From Rachycentron canadum (taxonomy: Eukaryota; Chordata; Actinopteri; Carangiformes; Rachycentridae): 64,000 bases of DNA. Below, one piece after another: positions 1 through 13,300 of this stretch. The position numbers were made by a program, and so were the translations under genes. The notes under the pieces are model-generated. The model made no database searches. It saw only the letters and a list, made by a program, of their open reading frames with translations, and was not told the DNA's origin. The stretch covers positions 12,096,093 through 12,160,092 of the forward strand of contig CM076669.1 of NCBI GenBank assembly GCA_038496675.1. The letters are read 5' to 3'. How positions within the stretch are numbered: position 1 is the first letter of the stretch; every line of letters starts with the position of its first letter.

Positions 1-2775
1 AAGTTAAATTAGGCATTTCTCATGAAAATAATTTATTATCCTGTCAAATCATTAAGAAATTGAGGGAAAAAAAACAATAACTAAGCTAGCTAAGATAATG
101 ATAAATACTCTGCCAATGGTAGATAATGTGTTGTGGTTGTACTTGACTTGATGTTGTACACAAAATTATTTGAACTGCCTATTCTACTTTCACTGTTTTC
201 CACCCCACCAGTGAAACCATACACCCTCCTCCCTACCCAACCTGATTTCCTGTTAACCCTGTGATTTCATGACTTCTTAAAATGATGCACAAAAAAACCC
301 CGTATGAGAAGAACTCTTGTTTGTTGCAGATAGTGGATCAGGAGAACAATTTTGTCATATCTGCTCACACTCAAAAAAATAATCATATAAATAATATAAA
401 TCACTTAACATTAAAATGAAACAGCCAAAGAGAACACACACACACACACACACAAAACAAACAGACTGGCAGATGGCATCTTTTACCACAGAAGAAAACT
501 CAGAACCACCACTGTGACAAAGGTAGCAGTGTTCTTGGTAAAGACAACCACAGACCCTTTTGACCAGCAAAGTTTTGAATCAGAATCCAAACAGATAATG
601 ATGGATAACTACTCGGTGGCAAACTAAAGAGATGTCTTATTTTTCATTGTGTAATCATGCTGATCATGTTGTTAAGGAGAATAAAATTCCTCCACAGGAG
701 GGGACTTCCATTATCCTAAATGTCTTTTATATGGTGGGGCAGCTGTTAATGCAACAACAGTGGAAGAATTTTCTCTTCATTTTCCAAACCAACATTTTTG
801 TCCAGAAAGAAGAGATAATGTTACACAATAATTTAAGTAAAATGATCAACTACTACTTACAGTACCTTACTACAGTTTGAGTATATAGTTGTATAGTCAT
901 ATATAGTATTTAAAACCATACTTTAGATCTATTTTAGTTTATGGATACAAAGGCAAGGTATAGCAGATCAGGTTCCTCACTGCGAACCTGATCAAAAAGG
1001 AAAAGTGATGAGAGGCCATTGAGGTCGTATGCAGTTGCCTGTGCAACGACTGAGCACCATCTGCCTGATGATATTCTGCCTATTTAGTATGGATAACACA
1101 GGCTAGTTTGTCATAAAGTCTTAGTTCATGGATTCTGCAGCCCAAGGGCACACTCTGTTCTCTTTTTGACAGATAGGTACTGAAGGTGAAGTCTGGACCC
1201 TGGTCATGTGGGTTGATCCTGGAGACTGGAGAGCCAGACATTACTGCAGTATGTGTCGACTCCAGTGTGTCAGTAGGGACCTACTATGCAAGGGAGATGA
1301 GATTTCCACCAAGCAGTGACAGCTCTTAGACATTGAATGCAACTGCACACTTTGTGGGATGAAAGTGTGCATGTGTCATGTGTGTATGTGAGTGCGTGTC
1401 CCAGCAGGGATAAGAGCTAGCTTGGTCTATTTTGGGGCTTCAGAGTGTGACTCATCAGTGCCATGATGTGGGCGATGCCTTCCCAGTAGGCTGGTAATCA
1501 TGCAGGCAAACACTCGTGCACATACAGACATACAAACACCAGCTCACAGACACACTGGCAGACAGAGGAAAGCTCGAGTGTATACATGAAAAACAGACAC
1601 ATGTTGCACATAGTCAGCTATGTGACTGATTAAAAAAAGTAATGCTCTAGAACCAATTAAAAAGGTCCACTGTTTATTTTTTTCCTTATTTGGGGGCAGT
1701 GAGGCCTGTAAAGGTTTAATGGTGCATTTCTCTCTAAGTACCACTCATTTACCACCAGGCTTTGGCCAACTTTGAATGGGAAGTAGAAAACCCACAGACA
1801 CACTCAAAAGTTCCATCAGCTGGATGTATGAGGAGAAACAATGTAACAAAGGAGATAAAAATGAAAGGGAGACAGTGATCCCTGAGGCTTTCATTCAGGA
1901 AATGATACAATCAAGTGACTAATCCAGTGAATAATATTCAGGTATCTCCCTATCAGTGCCTGTGCACAACGATGACGACAATGCTGATGTTTTTATTCAT
2001 CCACAAGGACGAGACAGCTGCAGATTTCATGAAATATGAACAGTATCTAGCGTGGGAGGAAGAATCATCAGGAAAACAAGATCTGGATTTTTTTGTCACA
2101 GTGGCTGAGTTTGGCTTTTCTCACTATCTCCTCTTCATCCTGCCTTCATCTATTCCCCTCTAGACATCCAGTCCACTGAGGCTTAATTCCTGTCCTCTAG
2201 CCTCCTAACTTTCCCTGCTTTAATCTTTTTTCTCCTTCCATTTTTCATTCCCTTCCTCCTCTTCAATATCTGTTCATCTCACCGCTGCTCTCACTATTTC
2301 TGCTCTTGTCTGCTGCTGTTTGCCATCTCTATTCCGTGTTCGCCATTGAAAAATCTCTATCGTTGTCAGCTCCTCCATTTTTCTTGATCATAACAACCCC
2401 TCCATCCATCACTCCTCCTCAGCACAGTGGCACAAAGCATAAGCAGAGAAAATTGGGTTTTGATAAAAAGAATCATCTTTTCACCACACACATATATCAG
2501 GCTTGTTAATGATGCTAAAACATCAGAAAGGTGAAACAGAGGCTACTGTACATCTCCCATCCTCTGTTTTAGGTGTGTACATTTAGGATAATAAATATAC
2601 ACAAATAAATGTAGCCAGTAAAGATGAAAAAGAGCCTTATGAAGAGGGGCAGTTTACATGAAAAAGAAAAAAGCAAAAGAAGGAAAAGGAAATGAGACAA
2701 ATCGCTTTCTGCCGGATCAACTGCAAATGCAGCCATGGGTCAAACAATTCATATAAAAGTGTGGTGAATACTCAC
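1..2775. other. gramd4 intron (partial), no further exon seen
   Basis: Minus-strand intron after the first coding exon. It is AT-rich with an (AC)n tract at 434-454. I searched for the continuation of the GRAMD4 protein and saw none. Confidence 0.7.
434..454. repeat. (AC)n microsatellite
   Basis: Uninterrupted AC dinucleotide repeat. Confidence 0.95.
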
Positions 2776-2989
2776 AGGGTCTCGCAGGAGGTCCTCTGTG
2801 TCTCGCAGAGCTGCCCTGGGCTTCGGCTGCATTTCATCGCTACATTCGTTGTCAGAGGCAGGTGGCGACTCCGCCAAATCCGGGAAGTCTTCTCTCGTCC
2901 TGGGGCCCCGGAAGCGGATTTTGTCCAGGCGCTTTAGCATGGTCAACACCGCGCACCTGGGCTTTACCTTAACATGGCGGACGGCAACC
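2776..2989 (-). CDS. gramd4: gramd4 first coding exon (GRAM domain-containing 4, partial)
   Basis: GRAMD4 is a GRAM-domain membrane protein linked to apoptosis and mitochondrial/ER membranes. Acceptor CTCCAG|GG at 2990-2991 and donor GACCCT|GTGAGT at 2774-2775 bound this exon. Translation starts at ATG 2938-2940 and runs 55 codons in phase 0: MLKRLDKIRFRG, EDFPDLAESP, ASDNECSDE and LLRDP. These match the N-terminus I recall for human GRAMD4 (MLRRLDKIRFRG, DLAESPNASD, ECSDE, RDP). The coiled coil, membrane segments and GRAM domain lie off the left edge; I did not find a further exon in 1-2775. The 49 bases before the ATG are untranslated and contain a four-codon upstream ORF. Confidence 0.9.
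2964..2975 (-). promoter_or_regulatory. Upstream ORF in the gramd4 leader
   Basis: ATG TTA AGG TAA, a three-residue ORF in a GCCATGT context with a purine at -3. It ends 23 bases before the main start. The AAGGTAAAG overlapping it also resembles a splice donor. Confidence 0.5.
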
Positions 2990-5029
2990 CTGGAGGGACA
3001 AAAGAGACAATTGCTCATAGTTTTAGCAATACATAGCCAATAGCAACACATACTCATGGGATTTTCCCTGCAGGGCGACTGTAAAAGTGTTTCCTAATAG
3101 CCTTTTTTTAAAAAACAGACGCTGGAAAAGGGAGCATTTCTTTTAATCAAGGTCGTCCTATATCAGGGCCAGTACAATGTCTCATCATTCACGGACAAAA
3201 TAATTCACAGTGTTTGGGGTCAGTTAGACCCCAGAGAGGTCTAATAGGGAGTGCTTGACCTCTGTGTTATGAAACTGCCAAAAAGATAAATTCAAACTGA
3301 CTTCTTTGAGATTTGGTGGTGTTAGTGCTGCATAAAGAGTTCGATCAATACCAATTAGAGGCAGAGAGAATGAAAACCCTTTGTACTTAACCATGTTTTA
3401 CAGCTGGAAAATTTGCAGGCCCCAAACAGGCACAATGCATCATTTTCTGTAGTGATGGAGGTGTACAATAAAACAACTTTGTTCTGAGCTGTTGAAAAGG
3501 GCCCTGGATCATTAGGACCCTAAATATAAGAGTCTTGAGGGAAGCATAGTTTTGGATTACCAACAACAATACAAAACATCCTTCTTATCGTACCCACAAC
3601 CATGTCTTGTGGTTTAAGACAAAAAAATAAGACCAACTTGTTCGTGGATGATTTAATGTCTTTAAAAACAATTCAGTTCAGGAAAGGGTTCAATATCGAC
3701 CATGGCGTCAAGCTGTGATGACATAATTATTTTAAGGTGTTACTTATTTCCATTCCATTTATTTTGGAATCCATTCCAAAGCAATGTGAGCTTCCTATTC
3801 ACCTTAATCTAAAATTGCCTGACATAGGTACCCATAATAATTTCCCTTTTGCACCCCCTGCAAATTTCCCCAAAGGGGACATATGGCGCAGCACAAGGCA
3901 GCCTTCGACCTTTAATGCTAACGATGCTACGACGATTGTCAGTGCTTGTGATTTGCTCTCCCCCTCAGCCTAAACAGGAAGATAGAACCACTAACCCTGT
4001 TAGACCCATGACAACCACATCCTTTCACTCCTCTGCTTAAAAACAGTTGAGAGCAGAAGATCTACTGACCTCATTTATTGATTTGAATTTCATAGCAGAA
4101 GCAGCGGCAGCAGCTGGTGAGAGGTTTTGAAAAGCCTAATGGTTGTGTTTTGGTACCGAGGGCCAAGATGCAATGATGACAGATAAAAGAGTGGGGCTGT
4201 TCATGTCATCGCACACAGAGGCACAAGAGTCAAGCTACTGCTTCTGGATGGAGGAATTGCTGCAGGGTCTAACAGGATTAGTGGTTCTCTTGTGCCAATG
4301 CAGTAAAATTAATCCCAGTGACAGACACAATTGTTGACATAATTAATGCGATTGTCTTACGATAGTAAGACAATATAAACTGAAGTGTGATTATGATAAA
4401 CATTGATATAGGAGCCAGGCTCAAAACATAGCAAGTGCTACACTGTTATTGGGAAGGGTATCCCAACCTCCCCATTAGTTCACAAATGTTGCCACCTTAT
4501 TAGACTCAGACTGCACCCAGGTGTTGACATTCCTGCCACCATGTCCATTAAATCATTTCTGTGAATGAGAAGAGCTGACTGAATGAAACAACAGTGGGAT
4601 TCCCCAGTAGTACTCGTACTTCATGAGGAGGTCACTCCTGATTTGACTGAATGCAGTACATCAAAAAAAATTCTCTCAACAATCCATCATCCTTTGCAGC
4701 ATCTCAGCACGGAGCAACAGAACGTGAAGTAAATTTGATGACAATGTCAAATATGTTGAATGGTTCAGTGCCTTGTCTGACTGACTGACTGCTTGTCTAA
4801 CTTGCTTACTGAATTCATTTCTAGAAACTCAAAAGACTGTTGACTGGTAGAATATCTGTCTTATACAGTTTATCGCATTCACAAGGCCAAAACTGTGATT
4901 CATGAGGTCACCACGATCATGACCTTTGACTACCAAAATATGGTCAGTTCATCATTGAGACCAAAAACTTATTGAGCCAAATTCAAATAAGTTCACAGGA
5001 CCAAGAAGTCGATCTAGTCTGCCATCACT

Positions 5030-5185
5030 GTGAGTGAATGGTTGTTTGTCTCTGTAAGTCTCTATATCTTGGCCCCGCAAAGGGTGTACCCCGCCCTAAT
5101 CCAATGTCAACTGGGATTGGCTCCAGCCCCCACCCACCTGCAACCCTGACGAATAAGCAGTATAGGTAATAGATGGAATACCACA
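5030..5185 (-). mobile_element. Truncated copy of the same CATCCATCC-type repeat, reversed
   Basis: GTGAATGGTTGTTTGTCTCT, AGGGTGTACCCCGCC, GGGATTGGCTCCAGCCCCC and GGTAATAGATGG correspond to the reverse complement of that family's 5' part. Confidence 0.65.
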
Positions 5186-5780
5186 GTGTCCAAACTGCGC
5201 TTCTCTGAAACCAAACTCAAGTCTGATTTCCTTGGATCTCTCTCTACATCCCACATACACAACCAACCTGCAGAAGCACAAATAAATGGAAATTACAGAG
5301 GGTTGATCGGTCCTCCCTGAGGGGGTGAGTGGAAACATGGTAGGTTAATAAACATTTCTCTCCTCTTGTCAAGACACCTGGCATAGTTCTCACAATAACC
5401 ACCTGAATTCACTCCATGCAACAGCTCAGTCGGTCACTGGTCAACTCAAACCACCTAGTTACCTGACATCAAATCGAGCTGCAACAGCAGCGACAAATGA
5501 ATGATGTACAGATGTACATCTACCTATCAAAAAAATAAACCCCAGAAGTGGATATCTGAAAGTAAGTGTTAATATTTATGAAAAACTGCTAAAATGGAGA
5601 ACGTAAGCTTGTTTTTAAAAGCAAAACAGAACATGTCCCCATGTTATTCGATCCTCTCACTGTGGTGTTCTTCAGTTTAACTCCTTTATTTATTTCCTTT
5701 TTAAGGATTTTAGTCCAGAGGCCGTTTCAACCACATCATCTTTAATAGAGAATGAAAAGATGAAAAGAGAGGACAGGAGG

Positions 5781-5806
5781 GGGAGGAGGAGGAGGAGGAG
5801 GAGGAA
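5781..5806. repeat. (GGA)n microsatellite
   Basis: GGA trinucleotide run in a purine-rich context. Confidence 0.9.
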
Positions 5807-6133
5807 GGGGCTTTAGCTCAAGGTCTGATCACTGTTAATATTACTGTGGGGACACACACAAACAGCCTCCATGAGTCATTTGCTCAGCTATGTAGACACA
5901 CAAAGACACCTCCATCCACCTTTACCTAATCACAACTCACTGCAAACACATAAGCTAGGACAGAGGCAAAGATATATACACACACATGTGCATACAAAAC
6001 AAAATGACAATGTTGCAACACACACAAGCTGATTCTGTTTGTTTATAACTGCACACATTAGTCAAGGGTGAGTAGTTTTAAAAGCCCAGTGTGCATCCAC
6101 TGTTCAACCCTAATACTGTTTCTGAGTGAGAGA

Positions 6134-6158
6134 GTGTGTGTGTGTGTGTGTGTGTGTG
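6134..6158. repeat. (GT)n microsatellite
   Basis: GT repeat followed by imperfect GT and GA repeats up to about 6215. Confidence 0.9.
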
Positions 6159-9100
6159 CGTATGCGTGTGTGCTTGCATGCGAGCGTGCGAGAGAGAGAG
6201 AAAGAGAGAGAGTGTGCGTAAGTGCTTATGTCTGTCTGAGTAATCTTCCGCTAATGACCTGTAGTAGCTGGAGGTTACTCTTGGCCAAAGAGGTCACACT
6301 TGAAGAAATAGCCACATTCATTTGTGGACCTCAGACTGTTTGTAGCAGTCCAATGCCCTTTGTCCTAATTCAGTGCTTCTCAATTTTATAACACAAGACA
6401 ACTGAGGAAAGGTCTTATCTGAGGCTAATATTTTGGTAACTGATTTATCGTTTAGCATTTTTGTTTAATTTATTTATTTATATATATATATTTTTTTTTT
6501 ACACGTGCCAAACAGGATAGTTCCAGTTTCTAAAATGTGGGTATTTCCTATCTTCCTCAGTTTAATTTCAATGGTAAAATAGTTTTACTATATAAAAGTT
6601 ATAATCCTTTTTTCCATTAACTCAATCTATTTTTGATAATATTTATGGACAGCATTTTTGTGGAATAATTATTTAGTGCATTTCAGTAATTACCTCAAAA
6701 CATATTAGTTCTCATTGATAGTGACCGGGTCTGCCAATCCCTGACTGAATTGAAATTGTCTTCACAGGAAACAATCCATGCTTGTAATCCAACATAATTT
6801 AATCTCATTGACATCAGACTCAGTGTTTAGTGTTCACTCTTTACACTGTGTCTGTGCTATAAAAAGCTAATGCTTATGCACAGGGAACATCCTACTGCTG
6901 CCTCAGAAAATGCAAGGTATTTGTCAAAATGTATGTCTGAAAAACAGTCACTTTCACCATTTGTTGACAACACACTGTTGCTCTTTTGTTGTCTTTTTGA
7001 GAAATGAGCTGTTTGAGTGTTTGCCATAGCATTAAATTGCACTTGCTGTTACCACGGAAACCATGCATGTTCCAAAATGAACTAGGACTGAAATCTGAAG
7101 GATTATAACTCTGATTTAAGATGTCCACTGTTGGTCAAAGATATTCAGAGTACCAGGCATATTATCATTCCGATGTATTAATAATAGCAGTTTAATCATA
7201 AGACTGATCATAAAAGTCTGCAAAACAACCCTCAACCCTGCTCTTGCTGAGCAGCCTTAGATCACAAGCTAAGATTACAGACAGACAGCATGCAATTTTC
7301 AAACATACATCATTTTTGGTAACCATAATAATGCATTTTTTATGAGTCTACACATTCTTTTATGTACATTACTAGTATCATCTCAGAATCAATTTGTTTG
7401 GCTTATAAGGCCCACTGAATGGTTGGCAAATAAAACTGCATGTTCTCAGTTGTACACCAACACACTCATCTTAATTTAATAACTAGTCAAGTGCATGGCC
7501 TCACTATTACCCTTAGTTATCTACATCTTTAAGAGGATACTGGCATGGTATGGCCATCTATAATTACATACCATTTCACTGTTGCCAATCAGCCATGCAT
7601 GAAAGAGAAGGAGGGCAGTGGATGCACTCAAACAGGCACATACTGTTGAGCACAATACAGGCTAGAGCACTCGCACAAGTAGGCCACTTTCTATGCAAGT
7701 GTATTTTCTGGGACATTAGCCAATCAGTCAGATTTTGTTTCACAAAAACAGAAAGTTTGGCAATAACTTGTTAGGTGGAAATACCAGTGTAGTGTTTCCG
7801 TTCTGGTAACTGATGCAAACCACGTTTCCTTTCACAGGTGCTCTCGCTTAAATGTGCTGCATTAAATCAAGTAAGGCCATTTTGTCCTCATCATCATCAT
7901 CTTCATTCATCCATGGTGCTTAGTTTTTGCAGAAAAAGGCTCAGTCCAGCAACAAACTTGCCTTTACAGCTATTGCCAACTGCAACAGGTTTCAGAAGAC
8001 ACTCGGAGAGACACATAGAGAAAAGTATTCACATGGCCCTTAAATATCTCATCTTCCAGCACTGCCCAGGTTCACTTCCCTACACTCACAATAAAGTGAA
8101 AGGTAACAGATCTGAAAAAAGGATTCTGCCTGGTGCCACTATGAGAAGACAAAGATAAATATTTTTCAATCTGCCCACAGGCAACAATGCATCACCAAGC
8201 TGACAAATTTCCACCAATAAGTAACTACTCCATATACACATTCTTATTAAGCTGGAACACAAGTTCAAGCTTAATATACATTGCTATTGTAAATGTTTTT
8301 ATCAAGCCTTTGTTTTATTTGGTTTCAACCCTGGGGATGGAGCGGAAGGAAGGGAGGACGGTGCAGATGGACTTTAATTAGACCAATTAGACATATTCTG
8401 CTCTGTTTGTAGTCAGAGGCTAAACAAGGGCCTCAAGTGGAGAAAAATAAAATAATTCACCTCTGTGCTGAGGAATGAGTAAACAAAAAAACAAAGCAAC
8501 AGGGTCTCCATTTGGTTCTAAGACATGTCAGAGTACATCGTGAACTTGTAATTATCTTGTGAAGTCAGTAACACTGACCCAAATTAAAGTCTGCCATTGT
8601 CACTGGATTGAGATGATGGATTTAGAGCCACCTGCGGTGACATTAGCAAATATGAGAGTTTAGCAGAAGATGATATGAGATAGTGTCATCCTGCAGTACA
8701 CAAATACTTTGTTGTTGTTATTACGCTCTCCCTGTACTCCCTGCCAGCCATGCAGCATCCCTCCTACTCTGCTGCTATTATTTCACTGTGCAGTTACATA
8801 AACAAGGATATAAACAATCAATTCTTCCCTAACAACTAGCCAATCTGCCCTCTCGCTCAGTTTGGATGTACAAAGGTGACTCAGGTCAAAGTGTTATTAA
8901 AGTTGAACTCTGTGGGGTTGAACAAAGCAGGATCAATTCAGGACGGTAAAGTAAAGCTTGTCCCCCACATCCCTGCTGAATATGACAGGGGTATTCATGT
9001 TGATTTGACAGCACGTCTTATAACAGTTCTCCAAAATCTTTTTTCCTACTGTCCATGAACACACCACACCAGCAATTTTCCAATAATTGTGTACTTTCTG

Positions 9101-9339
9101 GTACATTATGCAACTTTGACCTAACATAAAACGAAGTGAAGGGTCGTGTTTAATATCTTAATACATCTATACTTTTACCTGTGGAGTTTCCAAGTTCATT
9201 TCACAAGACTGACACACTGCGCCAATGCCTGCTTAAAATGTATTTTAAAATATGAACAAAGTAGCTAGGCTATGTCATTACTCGGGGATATGGTTTGAGG
9301 TGGTGTCTGGGACTTTTAACACACACAAAAATTAGATAT

Positions 9340-9991
9340 AACGCCGCTGTCAAAAAGCGGGAATGTCCGTTATTTAAAAAAAAAAAAAACAAGCTTGTGG
9401 ACAGCGGGCGACCGAGTTAACGGCTTCATTTGGTCCAGTTTGACGTTAGCTTAGGCCAAACTACAGCCATGAATACAAATGTGACCGTTAGACTTCAACG
9501 CTTCGTTTAAACAATGGAGTTTGAAGTTAGGCCTCGAGTTAACTGTTTAAAAAACCTTCAAATGGTCGGATATGTTTTTGTTTTTTTTTTTTGTTGTTTT
9601 TTTTTTTGTCTGTAATATAAGGAGACGCGACAAGAAAACCAAATAATCCGCATTTTGAATGACCCCGAAGAGACAGACGGGGGGTGACATGCAAACAGTA
9701 CCCTAAAACACTCAGACATGGCAATACGGTTACATACAGGGGAAGGAAATAAAGCGCTCTTACCCAGCACGTAAATCGTAGCAAAGTTTCATGAACACTG
9801 AGATTTGCCTTTAGTCTGCCTTTATCCTTCAGTACACCTGCTGCTCGGGACGTCCAAATTAGCGCCGGTCTCACGGCGAAACCTGCTCACTGGGTCCATC
9901 CATCCCAACGATATCCCCTCGTTTCTGTTCGGCGACGAGCTAAACGTCGTGTCCCGCTGAGTGCTGAGCAGTTAGTCAGGCGGATACTGAC

Positions 9992-10022
<31 letters not shown>

Positions 10023-10235
10023 TACCAGTTGCGTACCCCTCCTCCCCCTACTCTTCTACTTCTTCTTCCCTGGAGAGAGCAGCCCCGTTAGCCCGGAGCT
10101 CGCAGACACCAGCTTTTGCCTTCGCCTCTGGTTGGTTTCGCAGAAGCGGCCGAGGGAGCAGGGCCGAGGAAATTTCGTCAGCGCTCGGCGGCGCCGTCTT
10201 AAAGGGGCCGCGAGTGACGAACGACGCTCCAGACG
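9340..10235. other. CpG-rich island
   Basis: CpG dinucleotides are frequent here (for example GCGCTCGGCGGCGCCG around 10180) and rare in the rest of the window. This is typical of a vertebrate promoter. It coincides with the expected 5' end of gramd4. Confidence 0.6.

Positions 10236-10240
<5 letters not shown>
9764..10240 (-). promoter_or_regulatory. Candidate gramd4 first non-coding exon and core promoter
   Basis: A stretch much richer in CpG than its surroundings. On the minus strand it ends at a strong donor GCTGG|GTAAGAGC (GT at 9762-9763), suitable for splicing to the acceptor at 2990. No TATA box is evident. The exact transcription start is not determinable; this is inference from composition and splice site. 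Confidence 0.5.
9997..10022. repeat. Poly-A tract
   Basis: 26 consecutive A on the plus strand. Confidence 0.95.

Positions 10241-10298
<58 letters not shown>
10238..10298. repeat. Compound (CT)n(AC)n microsatellite at the promoter edge
   Basis: About 21 CT units followed by about nine AC units, directly flanking the CpG-rich region. On the gramd4 strand it reads (GT)n(GA)n. Confidence 0.95.
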
Positions 10299-10300
<2 letters not shown>

Positions 10301-13300
10301 CCTTACCACCGCCCTGTGGCTGCCACTGTCAATGTCGAGCTAAACTATAAAACAGGTGGGTAAACAAGGGCCTCAGTATTATGTCATTAAACATCAACAA
10401 CCCCTCAGATGAATCGTGATAATTCTTATACCTTTTATTCAAACGTGTGTACAAATGCAAATGTGAAAATGGCCCATTTGTCTCCTTTATTAATAGCTGC
10501 AAATGCTCTTTTCTGTATTCTGTGATACTCTTGAAGCATCATGAAAGTTCATTATGAGGAAAGGAAATCATACAAATCATACCTGAACTTTTCCTCTGCC
10601 AAATGATACTTTGTCCTTCAGGAACATGGTGGGAAAAGGTTGAATTTGCTCAAAATGAATTAAGCTTTTGACTGTAGAACATAAATTGTCAGCGGTTGCT
10701 ATAACACTAAAAGTCTTTGGGGAAAAATGACGGCATGGCCTCTGTATCCTCAGCAGCCCTGACTCTGACTGGTTTCCTAAACTAGCAGTTTAGTTTGTAA
10801 TATAGTTGCTGTATCACATTAAGTGCATTGTGCAAGATCATGTTTGATTTTAGAAAATTTTAGTTCCTATGACCTTATAACCTATGATCTTTTAGTCGAG
10901 ACTATACAAATAGGTAATTGTAGTTCCTGTCATGTCTGCATGTGACCTTTTGTAAGGTCTACTGTGGGTGGATGTATAACAGAAAGCAGTGAGCTCAAGC
11001 AGTTTCCGTAGATGAATAATGAATTGAAATTTTGAAGCACTAACCTTTGCATGGTCGTCTTGTCAGCCTGTGAGACCCTCCTCGCTTCTGTGAGTAACAG
11101 AATCCAAGTAGGGAGACGTTGCCGTTGCAGTTATCCCTCTATTTCTGCAATCATGTTTTTCTAAGTGATGAAGTGGGTCTTGATTTAATAGATTCCTCTG
11201 GCAATCCTCTTGTCACTGCACTTACACTGTGGGTGCGTCAAACAGACAAAAGAGAAGAAAGGTTTGAAGAACCGGAGGGTGAAATGGATAGAAAGTGAGA
11301 GAGAAACAGGACTCGACTCGACTCTTGACCTCTGAGATGAGACCATAGATTACAGGGAGGAAATCACAAGTACTTTCTCTGTCTGCTCTCTGACTACTCA
11401 TGAGGATGACAAGGATCAGTGTGTAGTCTTGTCCTCACTAGAGCTTTGGCCTGGTGGTCCTGCGGCTGCCATGCTGACACCTCCTCACGAGTACCAAAAT
11501 AACACTGTCAGCAGCCTACAAAAGAACTCAACATGTTAGCATTAGAGTGGATCAGACTTTAGCATTACCAGCATTTTTCCCACATTAAATTCTATTCTGC
11601 ATTTAATGGCTGAAAGAGATGGAAAAAGTCATGTCTGTGTCTCACCGTCCTCCAGCTGCAGCCTCTGTTGACAAGGAGTTTATGTTTGTGTAATTTTAGG
11701 CGCTACTGTAGGCAAAGAGACCCAGTCCAGGTTTAGATTACCTTCACATTTGTGTAGGCAAATATCTGCAGCGCTGAGGGAAGGAATTCCCATGCCTACT
11801 TTTTGCAGACCTTAAACACAAGGGTATATTTAGACTCCTAGAATGTTTCCTGTAGTATTTTGCATGACTGATCAGATGATATGAAAATTAGTTTTGAGTC
11901 AGTGAGGAGTTTGACTACAGCAAATAACATAGGCAATGCTTTGTTTCCACACATTAGAATACTAAGCTATGATTTCACATTAATATAGCTATTAAGTGAA
12001 CCTGCTGTCTGAAGAATTGCTGCGCAGTACTTCACTGAAGTACTGTAGAGTTTGTGCCATTATGTCTTGAATAATTCCCAGAACCTGACAGTACATTACA
12101 TTCATATTAGCCTTAGATCAAATGGATCTATGCCTGATTGGTTTGCTTGCTGTGATGAACTGGAATTATTACCTCACAGTTCTTCTCAGCTCAACAAAGC
12201 TTTGTCTTTATATTGTCATGATTTGGTTTTAATATCCACAACTATCCATAACTTTTGGTTCACTGTCATGGCTGTGATTGTCCAGCACTAAACAGCAGAC
12301 TAACAAAGTTAGCACCTATCTAGTAAACATTATGGACTAGAGCAGCTAGACAGCCAAATGTTTCTCTTAGATGTTGGTTGTGACCAAAAAACAGTTAAAA
12401 GGGTTAGAAGGAGTTAAAAGGAGAGCAAATATTGGATGTACATTTGTCAGGCATCCAGAAACACAACTCCAAATGAATGTTCCTGTTGCTACACAGTGAT
12501 TGGATATGTAAATCGCAACTGTTTTCTGACAAGTTCAACATATCAACTTTAAAGGTGATAAAATGTCAGTGTTGAGTCCACAGCTTGGTTCCACTCCCCC
12601 CCAGTGGCCAGAAAACTGTTTCTGGAGGTTTAAGCCTCATTAGTGATTTAAAGGTCTGGACATGAGCTTTGATATTTTTTATTTGATAGACTGTATAACC
12701 TAATACAATTCAGCAATACAGTTGCACTTTAAAATTAGTTAAAGTAAATAATCAGTGTTCAGCAATGATAACTGACATATATAAGAGACAATAAGAGACA
12801 ATAATACTACCTGTTAAAATTATTGATCTTTCTTTTAATGAAAACCAATTTATCATAAAATAGTTAATCAATATGGAATCTATCTCTTATTTATCCCCTG
12901 TTACACAAGACATAACTGAAATCTGTCCTATTATCTGTCTTTAGACCTTTTATCTCATCCAGGTTATTTCAGTCGATGTTCAGTTGATCTATCATCAGAA
13001 ATAATCATGCAAACATTGATCTGTAAATACTGTAAGAATCAATGGGAAACCACTACACAGTCATCAGAGATTATGCAGCAAACAAGGGGACTAATGCTTT
13101 TAGACGGGATTCCCCCTTGTCACGCTTAACACACACAATCGGTTTCTGGCCTGTGATCCTCTTCAGATGTCTTCTAGCAAAACTACTGCTGCTTACATTT
13201 CCCAAATCCTCCCTCTGCGCTCATTTAGAAACCCTGTAATAAACCGCTTAATCCCAAACCAGCATTTTCTAGAGGGTTGCACAACCACGCATGTCTTATG

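Larger units (their letters stand above)
2990..9763. other. gramd4 leader intron
   Basis: Interval between the candidate non-coding exon and the first coding exon. It contains a (GGA)n tract at 5781-5806, a (GT)n tract at 6134-6158 followed by GA repeats, and a teleost interspersed repeat at about 5030-5185. No gene seen. Confidence 0.5.

Noticed and set aside
9539..9874. 111-codon open frame on the minus strand at the CpG-rich region
   Set aside because: Ends in a lysine run from a poly-T tract and overlaps the probable non-coding exon of gramd4; no similarity recognised.
10056..10298. Open frame with Glu-Arg and Cys-Val repeats
   Set aside because: It is the translation of the (CT)n(AC)n microsatellite and CpG-rich promoter sequence.
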